Below, one piece after another: positions 23,610 through 34,447 of a stretch of DNA of 64,000 bases (the first letter of the stretch is position 1; every line of letters begins with the position of its first letter). The stretch is from Warburgia ugandensis (lineage: Eukaryota > Streptophyta > Magnoliopsida > Canellales > Canellaceae). The notes beneath the pieces are model-generated. The model saw only the letters and a program-made list of their open reading frames with translations. It was not told the DNA's origin and made no database searches. The stretch is from positions 7,270,327 to 7,334,326 of the forward strand of contig CP141137.1 of assembly GCA_035236585.1 (NCBI GenBank), read 5' to 3'. The position numbers and the translations under genes are program-made.

Positions 23610-23678
23610 GTTAGCCGATTGAGTTAGCTAACAGCATTGTCTCAAAACCAAGAGACTGTGGGTTCAAGTCACTGAGGC
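23610..23678 (+). pseudogene. tRNA-like sequence (possible SINE head)
   Basis: Directly after the 5S fragment comes TTAGCCGATTGAGTTAGCT (box A-like), then a 5-bp stem GTCTC/GAGAC around an AAAACCAA loop, then GTGGGTTCAAGTCAC (box B and T-arm-like). It reads like a degraded tRNA of the Met class. The acceptor stem is poor and the anticodon loop has eight bases, so it is not a functional tRNA. Joined to the 5S fragment it suggests a chimeric Pol III-derived retroposon. Confidence 0.5.
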
Positions 23679-23689
23679 TTTGGATGATT

Positions 23690-25510
23690 CCTTTCCTCTT
23701 TAGGTTTTCTGAAAGAGAGATAGGAGGATTGAATCTGATCAACAGATTTTACTATTTTCTGGTTCTTTTTTTTTCCTTTCTTTTTTCTCATAGTGAAGAA
23801 GCAACAAAAGCTTCAAACCGGGCAGTGAAAGTTGCCAGTGGAATAAGGGTAAACAGTGTTTCTATACTATTTTCCTTCTTTTTCCCCGCAAAGTGACAAT
23901 CCACCATCAGACTTAAGCTACAAAGATGAATCACGTAAATGGGTCTACTTTTACTCTATTTTTTCACGTTAATCATTCCACTACAGTGAAACTACAGCAC
24001 CTAGTCATAATTAAACACCCAACGAGATGCAACCAGGAAACTTCACATCCAGCCTTCCCATCAACAAACCAAAGAACCTTGCAATTTATGTGGGTTTTGC
24101 TTTTTCTATCCAATCCGCTCAAACTTTGATGACAGAAATTTGTACACGTTGGGTAAGGGAAAATCTGTCAAATACTTAAAAGCTGAAACACTAGCTGGAA
24201 GCACATTGGAAGCTTAAGCAGTTGAAATTGGTGGTGAAATGGGAAGAACCCAACTGCATGTCCAACACAGGTGGAGACCACCATAGCCTGAAGCCAATTA
24301 ACTAGCAGGTGGATGCCATCTCCTTCTAACATTTCTTAACATCAATTACACCTCAAACATAAAGTAGGTGACTCAACCACACTCCCACCTTCTTCCATTC
24401 TTAGCAGAATATGGATTCTCATTCTGCTTTATATCTATCTTTCACTCTTATTAATTTGGATAACATTCCACTTTAAGCAGAAATTAACATTACAGCCATA
24501 ACGTTCGCACTCGAACATCCAGAAAATATTTGGAAAAAGTTGGGAAAAAGTCAGAAAAATAAAACATGATTAAGATATGGATTAAATTTTTAACTAAAAG
24601 TATAAGCAATTTTCCAGAATTTAACAGTGCCTTCTGAAAAACATAGAATTTAAAAAGTCATTCATCAACAATGTATTTGATTTGATAAACTTCATTACAA
24701 TTAAAGAATTACAGAATATTTGAATTATCTGAAAATGAGCGGGGAGATAAAAGTTCCAACTTTTTCCATTAACTTTTAATTATTTGAAGGATTTTGTGAG
24801 TATGATTTAAGTGGGAGAAAACTGTCATGGGTAAGCCAAGAAGCATGCCATAGATAAGGACAGCATTTTGTACCATTTACTTAGCTTGGACGTCTTATTT
24901 GACTCTTTTACAAAGCTTTTGCCAATAGAGATTAGTCCAGAAAAGGGGGCCAATCAATGTTCAACCATCAACATCCAACCGTGCTCATCTTCACAAGATT
25001 TCAATTAACTATTAGGAATGGAAGGTCCATCCTACCTTATGGTATTATTGGCGCTTATTATAATGAATCATATCCTTATTGACCAGAACGCCTTTTCAAG
25101 CAAGTGTAGAATCATGTTTTCTTCCTTTCTGTCAGCAATTTATATAATTGAGATCTCCAAAGGATGCAAATTAGAAGTTTTGTTCAAGTCAAATCAATGG
25201 GCAATTTTGTTTACATAAATTCTATTTTTGTCAATAAAGATATGGTAACGATGAAATTCTAGTTTTCCAAGACGCCGAGGAGAACCTCCACCTACCCTAC
25301 CAGGTTTTCCGGAGGCACTTGCTTGAATTTTATCTCACCAATAAAAGGAAATAAACAAGGACTCTCTTTTTTTTAGAAAAAGGGTTAAAAAGAAAAAATT
25401 GGGTTCCACTCTAGAAAATACAAGCTGATTAATTGCTTTTTTGACTGATGACCCAGTAATTTCAGCAAGGAGTTGCATGTGTACAATGCAGGTGATATTC
25501 AATTTGCTAG
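23690..25510. other. No gene recognised
   Basis: AT-rich intergenic sequence with a few small frames of unknown nature (23684-23896, 23926-24129, 25018-25218), none with recognisable motifs. Confidence 0.5.
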
Positions 25511-25514
25511 AAAA

Positions 25515-25600
25515 AAATTTCTAACCATCATTTTTTCTAACTTTTTCTATTTTTTTACTTTTTTTCAGCTAATCAAATGTCACTTACTCTTTACACCCTT
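25515..25600. repeat. Direct repeat, copy 1 (about 85 bp)
   Basis: TTTCTAACCATCATTTTTTC, then TAACTTTTTCTA, then CTTTTTTTCAGCTAATCAAA. A diverged second copy lies at 26066-26152. Confidence 0.7.
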
Positions 25601-25742
25601 CTAATGCTAATGATTCTTATAGTGTGTTTGGAACTCTTTTAATGTAAATTTTACTTACAAAGGATAGCTTGGTACGTAAGTTTCCACGTACACACTAAGA
25701 TTGGGAGAAGTAAAGGATCACAAAGGTTTTATAGTAAATATC

Positions 25743-25840
25743 TTTACCTTGCATTTTTTGTAAGAGGTTGTTTCTAGGTCTCGAAGCTATGACTTCTAGA
25801 ATGCAATTCTACCAATGCCCAAAGGCTTTCCTTCTTTAAA
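25743..25840 (-). mobile_element. Au-type SINE, 5' half
   Basis: Read on the minus strand, AAGGCTTTGGGCATTGGTAG, a degenerate box B and CTCTTACAAAAAATGCAAGG match the tRNA-related half of the Au SINE. The second half (GACCCTTGTGGTCCGCCCCT onward) is absent. Confidence 0.6.
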
Positions 25841-25867
25841 AATTGTAATTTGAGAAAGGAGTTCCAA

Positions 25868-26055
25868 GGCGTGGAATCAGCCTTGGCGCAACGGTAAAAG
25901 TTGTCGTCATGCGACCTTGAGGTCACGGGTTCAAGGCGTGGAATCAGCCTCTTGCAAAAATGCAAGGTAAGGCTGCCTACTTTAGGCCATTGTGGCCCGC
26001 CCCTTCCCCGGACCCCGCATAGGTGGGAGCTTCATGCATCGGGGCTGCCCTTTTT
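25868..26055 (+). mobile_element. Au-type SINE, near full length
   Basis: The copy shows GCCTTGGCGCAACGGTAAAA (head), GAGGTCACGGGTTCAAGG (box B), CTCTTGCAAAAATGCAAGG, GGCTGCC, TTGTGGCCCGCCCCTTCCCC, GGTGGGAGCTTCATGCA and GGGGCTGCCCTTTTT. This is the whole Au SINE order ending in its T-run. AGTTCCAA on both sides (25860-25867, 26056-26063) may be the target duplication. Oddly, the head carries an extra GGCGTGGAATCAGCC that duplicates its own internal sequence at 25937-25951. Confidence 0.9.
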
Positions 26056-26065
26056 AGTTCCAAAA

Positions 26066-26152
26066 AGTTTCTAAGCACCATTTTCTCTAACTTTTTTCTA
26101 TTTTATGCTTTTTTTCAGCCAATTAAATATCACTTATTTTTTACATTTACAT
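26066..26152. repeat. Direct repeat, copy 2 (about 85 bp)
   Basis: TTTCTAAGCACCATTTTCTC, TAACTTTTTTCTA and CTTTTTTTCAGCCAATTAAA mirror 25515-25600. The SINE lies between the two copies. Confidence 0.7.
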
Positions 26153-26308
26153 GAAACAACTAAAATTAATACACACCACATATATATACCCGCATATACA
26201 TGCATTTATGCATATATCATGTATCTGCATGCATAACTTTTTAGTTGTTATTTGTGTTTAGAGGTAGCCACATGCTATATCATATTCCACTGCAAAATAA
26301 TAACATCT

Positions 26309-26310
<2 letters not shown>

Positions 26311-26339
<29 letters not shown>
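26311..26339. repeat. (TA)n microsatellite
   Basis: About 14 TA units. Confidence 0.97.
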
Positions 26340-26342
<3 letters not shown>

Positions 26343-26399
26343 TGTATATTCAGTGATAGTTGTTTTAAATGAATGGATATATATATAATCCCCTTTGTA

Positions 26400-27620
26400 A
26401 CTCAACCTCAATCCTCGAACATGACTAGTGAAACTAAAGACACAAGGAGTCGACACGTTGAATCTCAGTCACTGATCACTCTGCAGTCAAACAATAAATT
26501 CACTGCACTCAACGACACTGCAATTAACAGTTAAGATCGCACAACCATGACTAGATCCATTTGATCGACGGCTCAAGATGAAGAATATCCTCGGCAAAGT
26601 GGAATCGCAGCCTCTGGCCACGTCCACCTCTTATTTTTTGGACGGCTTCCAGACATCCACGCTACAAGTTGGGCCAGATTTTGCCCCGACGTCGATATTG
26701 TTTGGCCTCTACGGCACGTCGACAACAGGTTGAAGGAAATGGATGAACGGCTAACTGGTAAAATGACCGGAAACTAATTATGTTGTAGAAAATGACATGA
26801 ATGTCCCTCACTCCCTGACGCTCCCGTCGCCTTCTCAAATCTTGAGAAGACGGTTTCCCGTCATTTTGCTGTCCAAATATGAAAAATGAGCTTCATCTTA
26901 TTTACCAAAATAACCTCCTGTTTGAGGAAAAACCTAATTTGTGAGCTGGAGAAACATCAGGGAGAATTTTCTTGCGAATCTAGAGGAATAATTCATCGAA
27001 ACCAAAGATCATTCGATATCGGATAATCTAACGGTAGTAATTCATTTGTGATAACATTTTGATCTATAGAAGGTTTTGAATTCTGGAAATGGCCACTGCA
27101 TCTGATCCGTCAAGCTTAAAATGAAGACGAGGGTATTTCGGTCATTGCATAGCTCCTAGCAGAAATAGAAGCGACTAATGACGAAAACCGGCCAAGTGCC
27201 CGGGAAAGCGGATTTCCAGCTAAAATTCCTGGAATTTTGTCGGACAGCAACCAGAACAGGGTTCCAATTTTTGCAAGATATAGGAAAAGAGAATGAAATT
27301 CTTTTGTTTCTTCATATTTTTTAGCTATTTTCTTCCTCTATTAACATATCGAAGAAACAGGGAGGAAAATTTTCAAGAAATCAAACTAAGAAACTGAAAA
27401 AAAACCAAGAAGGCGAAGCTCAAAGGCCAAGAAAATTTTCCGTGTGCTTCCTTTTAGTTTGACCGAATCATATTTCCACACTGAAATTCTCTTTACAGAT
27501 GGTTAAACCCAACGAAAGATCTAACACCCCTAAAACATCATCCTTTGTTATCCCTTAGCCGCACAGTATATACAGAAGATCTCCACGAGAACCTAAAACG
27601 AAGGCCCAAATCCCACTTCT
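26400..27620. other. 3' flank of the SAUR gene, no other gene seen
   Basis: No recognisable coding blocks on either strand. The 3' untranslated region of the SAUR gene must lie in the right part of this stretch; its length and poly(A) site cannot be fixed. Confidence 0.5.
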
Positions 27621-28016
27621 TCAAAGAAACTCCTGCGAGAAGAGCCGAAGCAGCTCTTCGACGCCCCGATCATCGGCTTTCCTGCTTTCCAAGATCTCCA
27701 AAACTTGCTCGAAAACGAAAACCTGACACGGGATCCTCAGCACCCCTTGCTGTTCGTACCCATACTCCTGGGCCGATTTCTTGAGCAGCTCCAAGAAGAT
27801 GGGGTGGTTCAAGAACTTGGCGGAGACTACGAACCTCTCCATTTCATCGCCGACGAACACCGGGAGGTGGCCTTCCGGTACCCCAGCTGCGGATCGCCGG
27901 TTTTTTGGTTTCTTATGGTCGGATCGCCTGTTTCTGGGGATTGAATCGTGGCGCAGGAGAAGGTACTGAGTGGATGAGTCGGCCACTCTTGAGAATCGCC
28001 GGATGAGTTGCTTCAT
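27621..28016 (-). CDS. SAUR family auxin-responsive protein (SAUR71/72-like)
   Basis: An intact, intronless frame of 131 residues, the only complete gene I can support here. SAURs are small plant proteins; the best studied promote cell expansion by inhibiting PP2C.D phosphatases and so keeping plasma-membrane H+-ATPases active. That is family knowledge, not shown for this protein. The N-terminus MKQLIRRFSRVADSS is typical of the SAUR71/72 subgroup. The SAUR core runs from about residue 46 to 110: VPEGHLPVFVGDEMERFVVS, the LNHPIFLELLKKSAQEYGYE helix region, and GVLRIPCQVFVFEQVLEIL. Residues 26-45 are a basic, variable linker and the tail is acidic. No signal peptide or membrane segment is seen. 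The start is the first ATG after a TATA-like box about 120 bp upstream, and the protein length suits the family. It stands alone rather than in a visible SAUR cluster. Confidence in the family is very high; in the subgroup, moderate. Confidence 0.95.
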   Translation of the reverse strand: MKQLIRRFSRVADSSTQYLLLRHDSIPRNRRSDHKKPKNRRSAAGVPEGHLPVFVGDEMERFVVSAKFLNHPIFLELLKKSAQEYGYEQQGVLRIPCQVFVFEQVLEILESRKADDRGVEELLRLFSQEFL

Positions 28017-28133
28017 CTTCTTCTCTTCTCGTTGGGAGAGGCAGAGGGAGAGGGGAATTGGGAGGGATTTGGAGAGGCGGAGAGAAGGGTGCTGAAATAA
28101 GGAGGAGAGAGAGTGGGCGTGGGTGGGGGTTTC

Positions 28134-28144
28134 TAATATATAAA
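28134..28144 (-). promoter_or_regulatory. Probable TATA box of the SAUR gene
   Basis: On the minus strand TTTATATATT lies about 120 bp upstream of the ATG. Between them is a CT-rich stretch (ACTCTCTCTCCTCC) of the kind common in plant 5' untranslated regions. I see no clear TGTCTC/GAGACA auxin-response element within the first 150 bp. Confidence 0.5.
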
Positions 28145-28159
28145 AAAAAAAAAAAAAAA

Positions 28160-29160
28160 ATTGGAGGAGAGAGAAAGACGGTACAGATAGGAGTACTTGG
28201 CAGGTACAGTCTCCTCCTCTAAGAGAGAGAGGGAGAATAACGGGAAGGTGGAGGAAGGAGAGTTCACGAGAAGTTTGTCTGTGGGTATTTGTCGAGAAAC
28301 GGTAACAGCATTTTGATGCGTGCGAGACTTTGTATATTCATCTGCTGGCGCGCTCCGATGGAGCAGCCAAACTCAAAACCACAAGTGGCCCTCGTCTCGA
28401 TGATCCAAAACAGTATCTCATCCGTCGCATTCCCATCATCTTAACCCTTTGCTGGTCAGAGTTTTAAGAGGGAGGATATCATACAAGATCTACAGTTAAT
28501 CTCATCCAATGGATGAGAAAAAATCCACGGTCACAAACATTTTATTGTGGCCCATCCACTGTTGATTCACTAAGCCTCGTGTAGGGATGAGAGTAAAGCC
28601 CCGGCTCCTCCTCATGGCCCACGAGTTCATCGGTATGGATCAACTCATAGACTTTCCTAAGATGTAAGGCGATATTTCCTGCCATCGATCGGAGGCATTA
28701 GATAATCCTGCCGCCTTCTTTTTTTTCAGATAGCAAAAATTCTACAATATTTGTCTTAAATGTTTTATTTATTTATTTATTTTTATCCAAGCAAAAAATT
28801 ACAAAGTAAATTATTCTTACACGTCTCAATCTAATTCCTGACAATAAGCGAAAGAGACATCTTAAATCTAAAAAATAGCCAAATTATTTGCGACAAACTG
28901 CTCTAGACATTTGTTAACACATACACTTTACCTTTGATATATATAATATCAGCAACATGATTAATGCTTAGAAGAGCCTATTCTCTTGTCAGCTTGCTCC
29001 TGATTCTTGATCACGGGCTGCTTAATCACGTACATATTTTTCTATCTAATGTTTGCACCTGTGTAGTGATTTTGTCAGTGTTGGTGTTTGAATTGCATTC
29101 CACCTTTTAATTTCAATTTCATTATGACAATTTTAAGCATATAATTAACTTAAATGCGTA
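28160..29160. other. Upstream region of the SAUR gene, no other gene seen
   Basis: Purine/pyrimidine-rich near the gene, AT-rich farther away. No open frame of note. Confidence 0.5.
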
Positions 29161-29500
29161 TTAGAAAATGTCTTCTAGTCCGCCCGACTCAAAAGTAAAG
29201 GACGAGTTATGTTGACTCGGAGTGGAGCAACGGTGACTCGAAAAAACTCAAGTAGGGCTGTCACAAACAAGTTTACATTTTATGTTAACTCAGAGGACGA
29301 GTTATGTTAACTCAGAGCCCTCGGTGTCAACACCTAACTCCAACTTTTATCTATTTTGACTCGTCGCGAGTACCTCGAGCGCAACTTGCTGTGCTATTGA
29401 CTCGGAGTTACGTCGGACGAGTTTACGAGTTGGCTCGCGAGTTTTTAAACTATGCTCGTGTGGTTCCTAGTAGGTCACGGGTTAGAGGTGTTTATGGGTG
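29160..29500. repeat. ACTCG/CGAGT-rich degenerate repeat
   Basis: GGACGAGTTATGTTGACTCG (near 29199) and GGACGAGTTATGTTAACTCA (near 29293) are direct copies. Many further ACTCG and CGAGT pentamers occur in both orientations up to 29460. AGGGCTGTCA near 29252 recalls a hAT terminus, but no partner was found. Confidence 0.55.
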
Positions 29501-29636
29501 TTAATGTGTCAACTTCCGAATGATCAAAACACAAGTACAGATTAGGTTGGACAAAGACGGATTGCAAACATAAGAAAACACTAAAACAGTGATCCAAGTT
29601 CACGAGGATAGTGTTTAATAGGATAATCTGGCAGAA

Positions 29637-29815
29637 GGGGAGCCTTGGCCAACGGTAAAAGTTATCGTCGTGTGACCTTGAGGTCATGGGTTCAAGCCAT
29701 AAAAACAACCTCTTGCAAATACAAGATAAGGTTGTGTACTTGTGACCCTTGTGGTCCGCCCTTTTCCTAGACTTTGCATAGGCAGGAGCTTCGTGCATTA
29801 GGAGCTGCCCTTTTC
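29637..29815 (+). mobile_element. Au-type SINE, near full length
   Basis: GGGGAGCCTTGGCCAACGGT head, GAGGTCATGGGTTCAAGCC box B, CTCTTGCAAATACAAGATAA, CCCTTGTGGTCCGCCCTTTT, GGCAGGAGCTTCGTGCA and GAGCTGCCCTTTT follow one another in family order. Confidence 0.9.
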
Positions 29816-29910
29816 CCATCTATAGTAAGCCATCCCACCTTATCATTTGCAATATTAACATTATACTTTGACATATTAAGCTTATACAAGATGATCCCAC
29901 TCATTTAAAT

Positions 29911-30237
29911 TTACGCTAACTACACTGTAAGGTGCGGTCTAGCGACCATATTTTGTGGAACTTATCTTTGCATAATCCAAATTGTTCATCTCATTTTTCC
30001 AACTTTAATTGTCTTATAAATTGAGAATTATATGGTAAAATAATTCTAGCTTATAAAAAATTACGTATTGTTAATAAAGTTCCAAAACTATTCGTATTAT
30101 TAAAAGCTTTTTAGATATTAAAATTATTTAAAATAGGTGATTTTTAATCTATAAAATATTTTAATGATAAAAATAAAATGAACGAATTAGATCATTTAAA
30201 AATAATCTCTATAGTACGGTTGGTCTAGCATTCCTCT
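29911..30237. mobile_element. MITE-like element, copy 1
   Basis: It aligns with 45130-45463 along its length: ACGCTAACTACACTGTA near the left end, CTTTGCATAATCCAAATTGT, TTCATCTCA, ATTTTTAATCTATAAAA, and GGTTGGTCTAGCATTCCTC at the right end. AT-rich, about 330 bp, no coding capacity. Confidence 0.6.
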
Positions 30238-30239
30238 AT

Positions 30240-31790
30240 TAGACATAGCTAGCAGAAGTAGGCCCCATCATTCTGACCATTTGCTAGAGCCTAGGCCACA
30301 CCCAAAAATTCCCCAACCCAATAATTCAAGCCTTTTGACTTGTCTCGTGCAGACCTGCGATTTAAAAATGAAAAAAGACCGCAGTCCACACTCAGCAAAC
30401 AACTCTTTACAAGTCATGCCGTCAGGATCTCAGCAAATTTGGCAGGTTTTAGGATAATTATCCAAAAAGATGGGCCCCACGTAGATAAACGGCAGAGATC
30501 ATCCTATTCTTTACATAACGTACGAAGGAATATCTCGTGCACTCCAAGTTTTCGTGGACGCAAGAAAAGGCGGAGATATTGGCGGAAAGCGACGGAGAGC
30601 GAGAGGCAGAGAAACGTTGAGGGCGTGAAGGGGGGTTTTCCGTCTTTCCGTATTCCGTTTCAGTACCGTTTCCGTCAGCCGGACCCATTTCGTCGTCATC
30701 CTCGATCTTTGCATTTCTCCTCTTTATCGCTTCCATTCCGACATTATAATATTATCAATATCTCTCCCTTTACACACTGATTGCATCTGCATGACGATCA
30801 TGATCATCCACGGTCTATCCTAAACCGTCAATAAACTACTGAAGCCGAATTAATTAGTCACTCATTTCAACTCCCAAAACTGATCAAAATCTGCGGGCGT
30901 GGCAAAACTTTGAAGTAGGTGGGACCCGATGGTACATGGTAATTGATTTGAACTGTTGGTTTGATGGGCCCTTCGCTGGATCTCGTGTATGGTAGCGGAC
31001 AATGTCAACATCCCAATTGAATGCAATTTTTTGGCCATCGTGCGGACAGCGAAAATGCATCTAGTGTTGGCATTTAATAACCGAACTTGCATTAAATTCA
31101 ATATCAAGGCTGTCCGATTGGCTTTTCGTATGTTTGGATTTGGAAGATCTCTCATGGACCACTTACATGGACAGCGCTGATTAACCAGACGTGGGGATAA
31201 GATCATTCACTGTTTCGGTGGGGTCAAATTGGGCCCATCAACTTTTGGGTTAGTTGGATCACTGGGGATGTGCGTAACTGTTTGTGTCAGTTTCTCATGC
31301 GTTTTTAGCGACAAGGACGCTTCCGTACGAGGGACGATAGTCCGCTGCGGGATAGTGGTGCTCCCGTAATACTGTCAAATTAGAGTGACCTTTTTGTGTA
31401 CGCCTTAAAGATAAAGCAAAAATGGGATTTATCAGAATTAGCTTTATATCAAAGTCGACCATCTTTATTATTGGCTTCTTTTAATGGAAGAATTTATAGT
31501 TTATATAGGGATTATTTTTTCCCTGGCAAGACATGCGATTCAATATTGAGTTGGTCTGGCTGTTATTCCAGTGGCCATGGCAGTTTCATTTCTCCATCAT
31601 TGCTTGGCTGCCTTAATTGAAATTGATTGGCGCCTGCTAAGGAGTATTTCTTTTTGTAAGATGGTTGATAGGTCATCGACGAAAGGCAAGATGGCTAAGC
31701 ACCCGTCTTTATCTTAAGGCTTCATTCGTTTGCCTCCAAGTTTTTCTTTCCATAATGCAATTTATTTTGGTATATATTATACTACAACAG
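30240..31790. other. No gene recognised
   Basis: Contains an open frame of 146 codons (30340-30780) of Arg-rich, low-information composition and several shorter ones. None shows a domain, and overlapping minus-strand frames are as long. Left unannotated. Confidence 0.5.
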
Positions 31791-31794
31791 TTTA

Positions 31795-31880
31795 TAGTAC
31801 GCATACTTATCTTACATTTTGCAAGAAACTATTTCTATACCTCAAACCCCTGTCCTTAAGGCCACATGACTTATGGACTG
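31795..31880 (-). mobile_element. Au-type SINE fragment (5' half)
   Basis: Minus-strand Au SINE remnant: CTTATCTTACATTTTGCAAG (reverse of the CTTGCAAAATGTAAG block) followed by a degenerate box B and head. The second half is missing. Confidence 0.5.
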
Positions 31881-34100
31881 TTAATTATGCCATCTAGTGA
31901 TCAAAAGTCTCATCCAATCTGTACGATTTTGGGCTACAAGATATCTGGGGAGATCAAAGAGAGCATGCAATATGCAGTAAAGGTAGGGTCTCTCACGTAA
32001 AAGTGGAGTGCCCTACTGGAGCATTCATCTCAAGAAAGTAATGGGAAATATAATGCAACTCTTACCTAACATTCATATGAAAAATATTCTATGTGAAAGT
32101 AGTTGATATTATCCCATAATAGTAGCTAAATATGGAATCTGTTGGAATGGATTTCAACTCCACGTTTCCTAGAGGCCATGCAACAAGATATATGCCAACC
32201 CAAAGTTAGAGAAGGATATACGTAAGTGGGTGAGTTTGGCAGCGGCCTCCCATCATTCCCTTTTTAGTGGCAAAACAAACTTAAAGTAAGCCATCACGAA
32301 TTCATGCATTTGAAGATATGTTGTGTTTGGAAGTGGAGGCCAGTAAGGTACAAGGAAGAGTCTCGAGACCACTGTCTACTAGGTTAACATCAGGAAGAAC
32401 GGGTGGCTTGTAGTGCAAGGGAGCTACTCTTTCGTTAACCCAAAACATTTACGTTCCATCTCCTAATACAGACCAAGGCAGAAGCCAAACCCAATGAACT
32501 TTGACCATGCTGAGAGTCTAACTTTAAATTGTCGTGGCAGAGTAGACTTTCGTGAGCGTTCCAGCTTTCATAGATCTAGGGTTTGGATTTTATTAACCAA
32601 AGCGATATGACTTTGCACCTTTTATATGTTTATTCGCCATTTATTATGTTGGAAATGGCTTATATAGGCTACAGATCTCTTTCAGCTAATGTTTCTTTGA
32701 CTCATATGTTTGGAAAACGTCTCTCAATCTTATTCCCATTTTATTACATGTATCACGTGTGATGGGTTAGGTGACACGATAATGAGCCTTTGCAATTGCC
32801 CTTTCATATAGGAGGAGGACATCTATCTGATTTACTTGTAAATAATCAAACTCATTCATCTCATTTCTCTGCATATAGATGTATTTTAGACAATGATCAT
32901 GTGATTTGGATGACTCTAGCATTTGAAAAGCATATGAAAGTCATTCAGATCAAATGCTTTTTTGTCTGTTAGACATCTAAATATAAAGAGAACGGGAGTT
33001 TTGACGCAATGCTTGAGTAATCTCTGTGGGACCTAAAATTCACTAGTTTAAAACGCAAAAACAATCCCCCCATTCCCATCAAGCTGTCTTTTTTACATCA
33101 ATTATAAACATAACATAGAGAAACAAGATAAACGAGCCACATTACATGACACAAATTTGATCGCTAGACACGCTCATGATGTGGTCAGTTTAGCATTCCA
33201 CAATATAATAAGCAAGGAGGTGGTTTTGCTTCACGGTGCCTTAGAAAATGACGGACGGGTCCCATGAAATGGAGTCGTAGTTGGCAGCTGGCTTTAGTAC
33301 TCTGCTTTACGGACGGGACGATTACGTACGGAAAGATCACCGACCATTTTCCTCCGACGTGGAATTCCACAAGGCTCGTTCTTTTATGCCAGCAGCCTGG
33401 GGCCTACACTGTTGGGTGTTGGTTGGCGTCAGTTACGTTCTTGGAAGATGCTTCCGTTTCTACTCCCGACGACGTCCTTCTCCCTCCTCTACAGCTCAAA
33501 CACAGCGCTACCAAAATATTATATGTTTATTGCGGTGCTCAATTTACCAAAACACCCCCGATCGCCATGGGGCTGTAAAGCGTCCATCCCTGATCCCACG
33601 GCTTTTCTTTTGTCCCTCTATCTACACCGACGCTTTCGTCTATGTGCCAGCGCCTGGGACCTCTATGTTTTGATGATTCAATCCAGTCCGCACGTTTCCT
33701 GGGGCTTGATCTATTACCTACTATTTTCTATATGCAGGACAAATGGACGAACTAGTTCCAAAGACAAAGATGTTTGATAGCTTAATATATTGTTTTCGAG
33801 CTGCCCATTGATTACAATTTATTGAGATTTTCTAAGATTTCAAGAAAAAAAAAAAGTATATTAAGGTTTAACACAAAAGATGAACTGTTTAAGAGGCCCC
33901 ATAATGTAACATATATAAACAGTATAAAGTAGTCCTATTTTTAGTGCTAAAGAGCATCAAAGCTCTATTGTATGACGTGTAAAGGACCTCTAGTCTCACA
34001 AAGGTTGTATCCTACTCAAAAAATGAAAAAAGCAGCGGGGTGTACGAAGCTGCTATGTATATGCGGTTTGGTGAGGGTTTGGATCACAAAAGGTCTATAG
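31881..34100. other. No gene recognised
   Basis: Intergenic. GTGGTCAGTTTAGCATTCC at 33182-33200 resembles one terminus of the MITE family seen at 45130-45463, but no second end was found. Three overlapping plus-strand frames at 33264-33777 (104-130 codons) have no recognisable domain. Confidence 0.45.
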
Positions 34101-34206
34101 GGCGTAATTTTACCTTATATTTTTGTAAGAAGCTATTTCTATACCTCGAATCTATGACCTCAATATCACACAATGGCTACTCTATTGTTGCACCAAGGCT
34201 CCTCCT
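34101..34206 (-). mobile_element. Au-type SINE fragment (5' half)
   Basis: Minus-strand remnant with CCTTATATTTTTGTAAGAAG, a degenerate box B and the head TTGTTGCACCAAGGCTCCTC. It breaks the neighbouring LTR. Confidence 0.6.
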
Positions 34207-34210
34207 TCTC

Positions 34211-34437
34211 AAGTGTAATCTGTTTCAAATAGTAATTGCTTCTCTCTTCCTGTGAATGTAGGCCAGAATTCGGCCAAGCCACGTTAATCCTTGTGCTTTT
34301 TCTGTGTATTGGTTGTGTCTTTATATATTAATTCTAGATCCATTGGATTTGGTCATCAGATTTGTACAGATTGGTAGATCTTACTTTCGAGAACAACAAC
34401 TTTCTAATAGTGACTTTCCAACAGTGGTATCAGAGCT
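34211..34437 (+). mobile_element. Ty1/copia-like LTR end with primer-binding site
   Basis: AATGTAGGCCAGAATTCGGC and CAAGCCACGTTAATCCTTGT are typical of the R-U5 part of copia-type LTRs. The LTR ends TTTCCAACA and is followed, after one or two bases, by TGGTATCAGAGCT (34425-34437), complementary to the 3' end of initiator Met-tRNA. The rest of the element is missing. The related LTR pair at 47.7/54.3 kb has a similar U5. Confidence 0.75.
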
Positions 34438-34447
34438 CCCCAACAAC

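Noticed and set aside
30340..30780. Plus-strand frame of 146 codons
   Set aside because: It has no family match, its composition is Arg-rich and a minus-strand frame of similar length overlaps it. It has no sign of codon constraint that I can see by eye.
33264..33777. Three overlapping frames of 104-130 codons
   Set aside because: All three phases are partly open, none shows a domain, and the start codons lack context. I regard them as chance frames.
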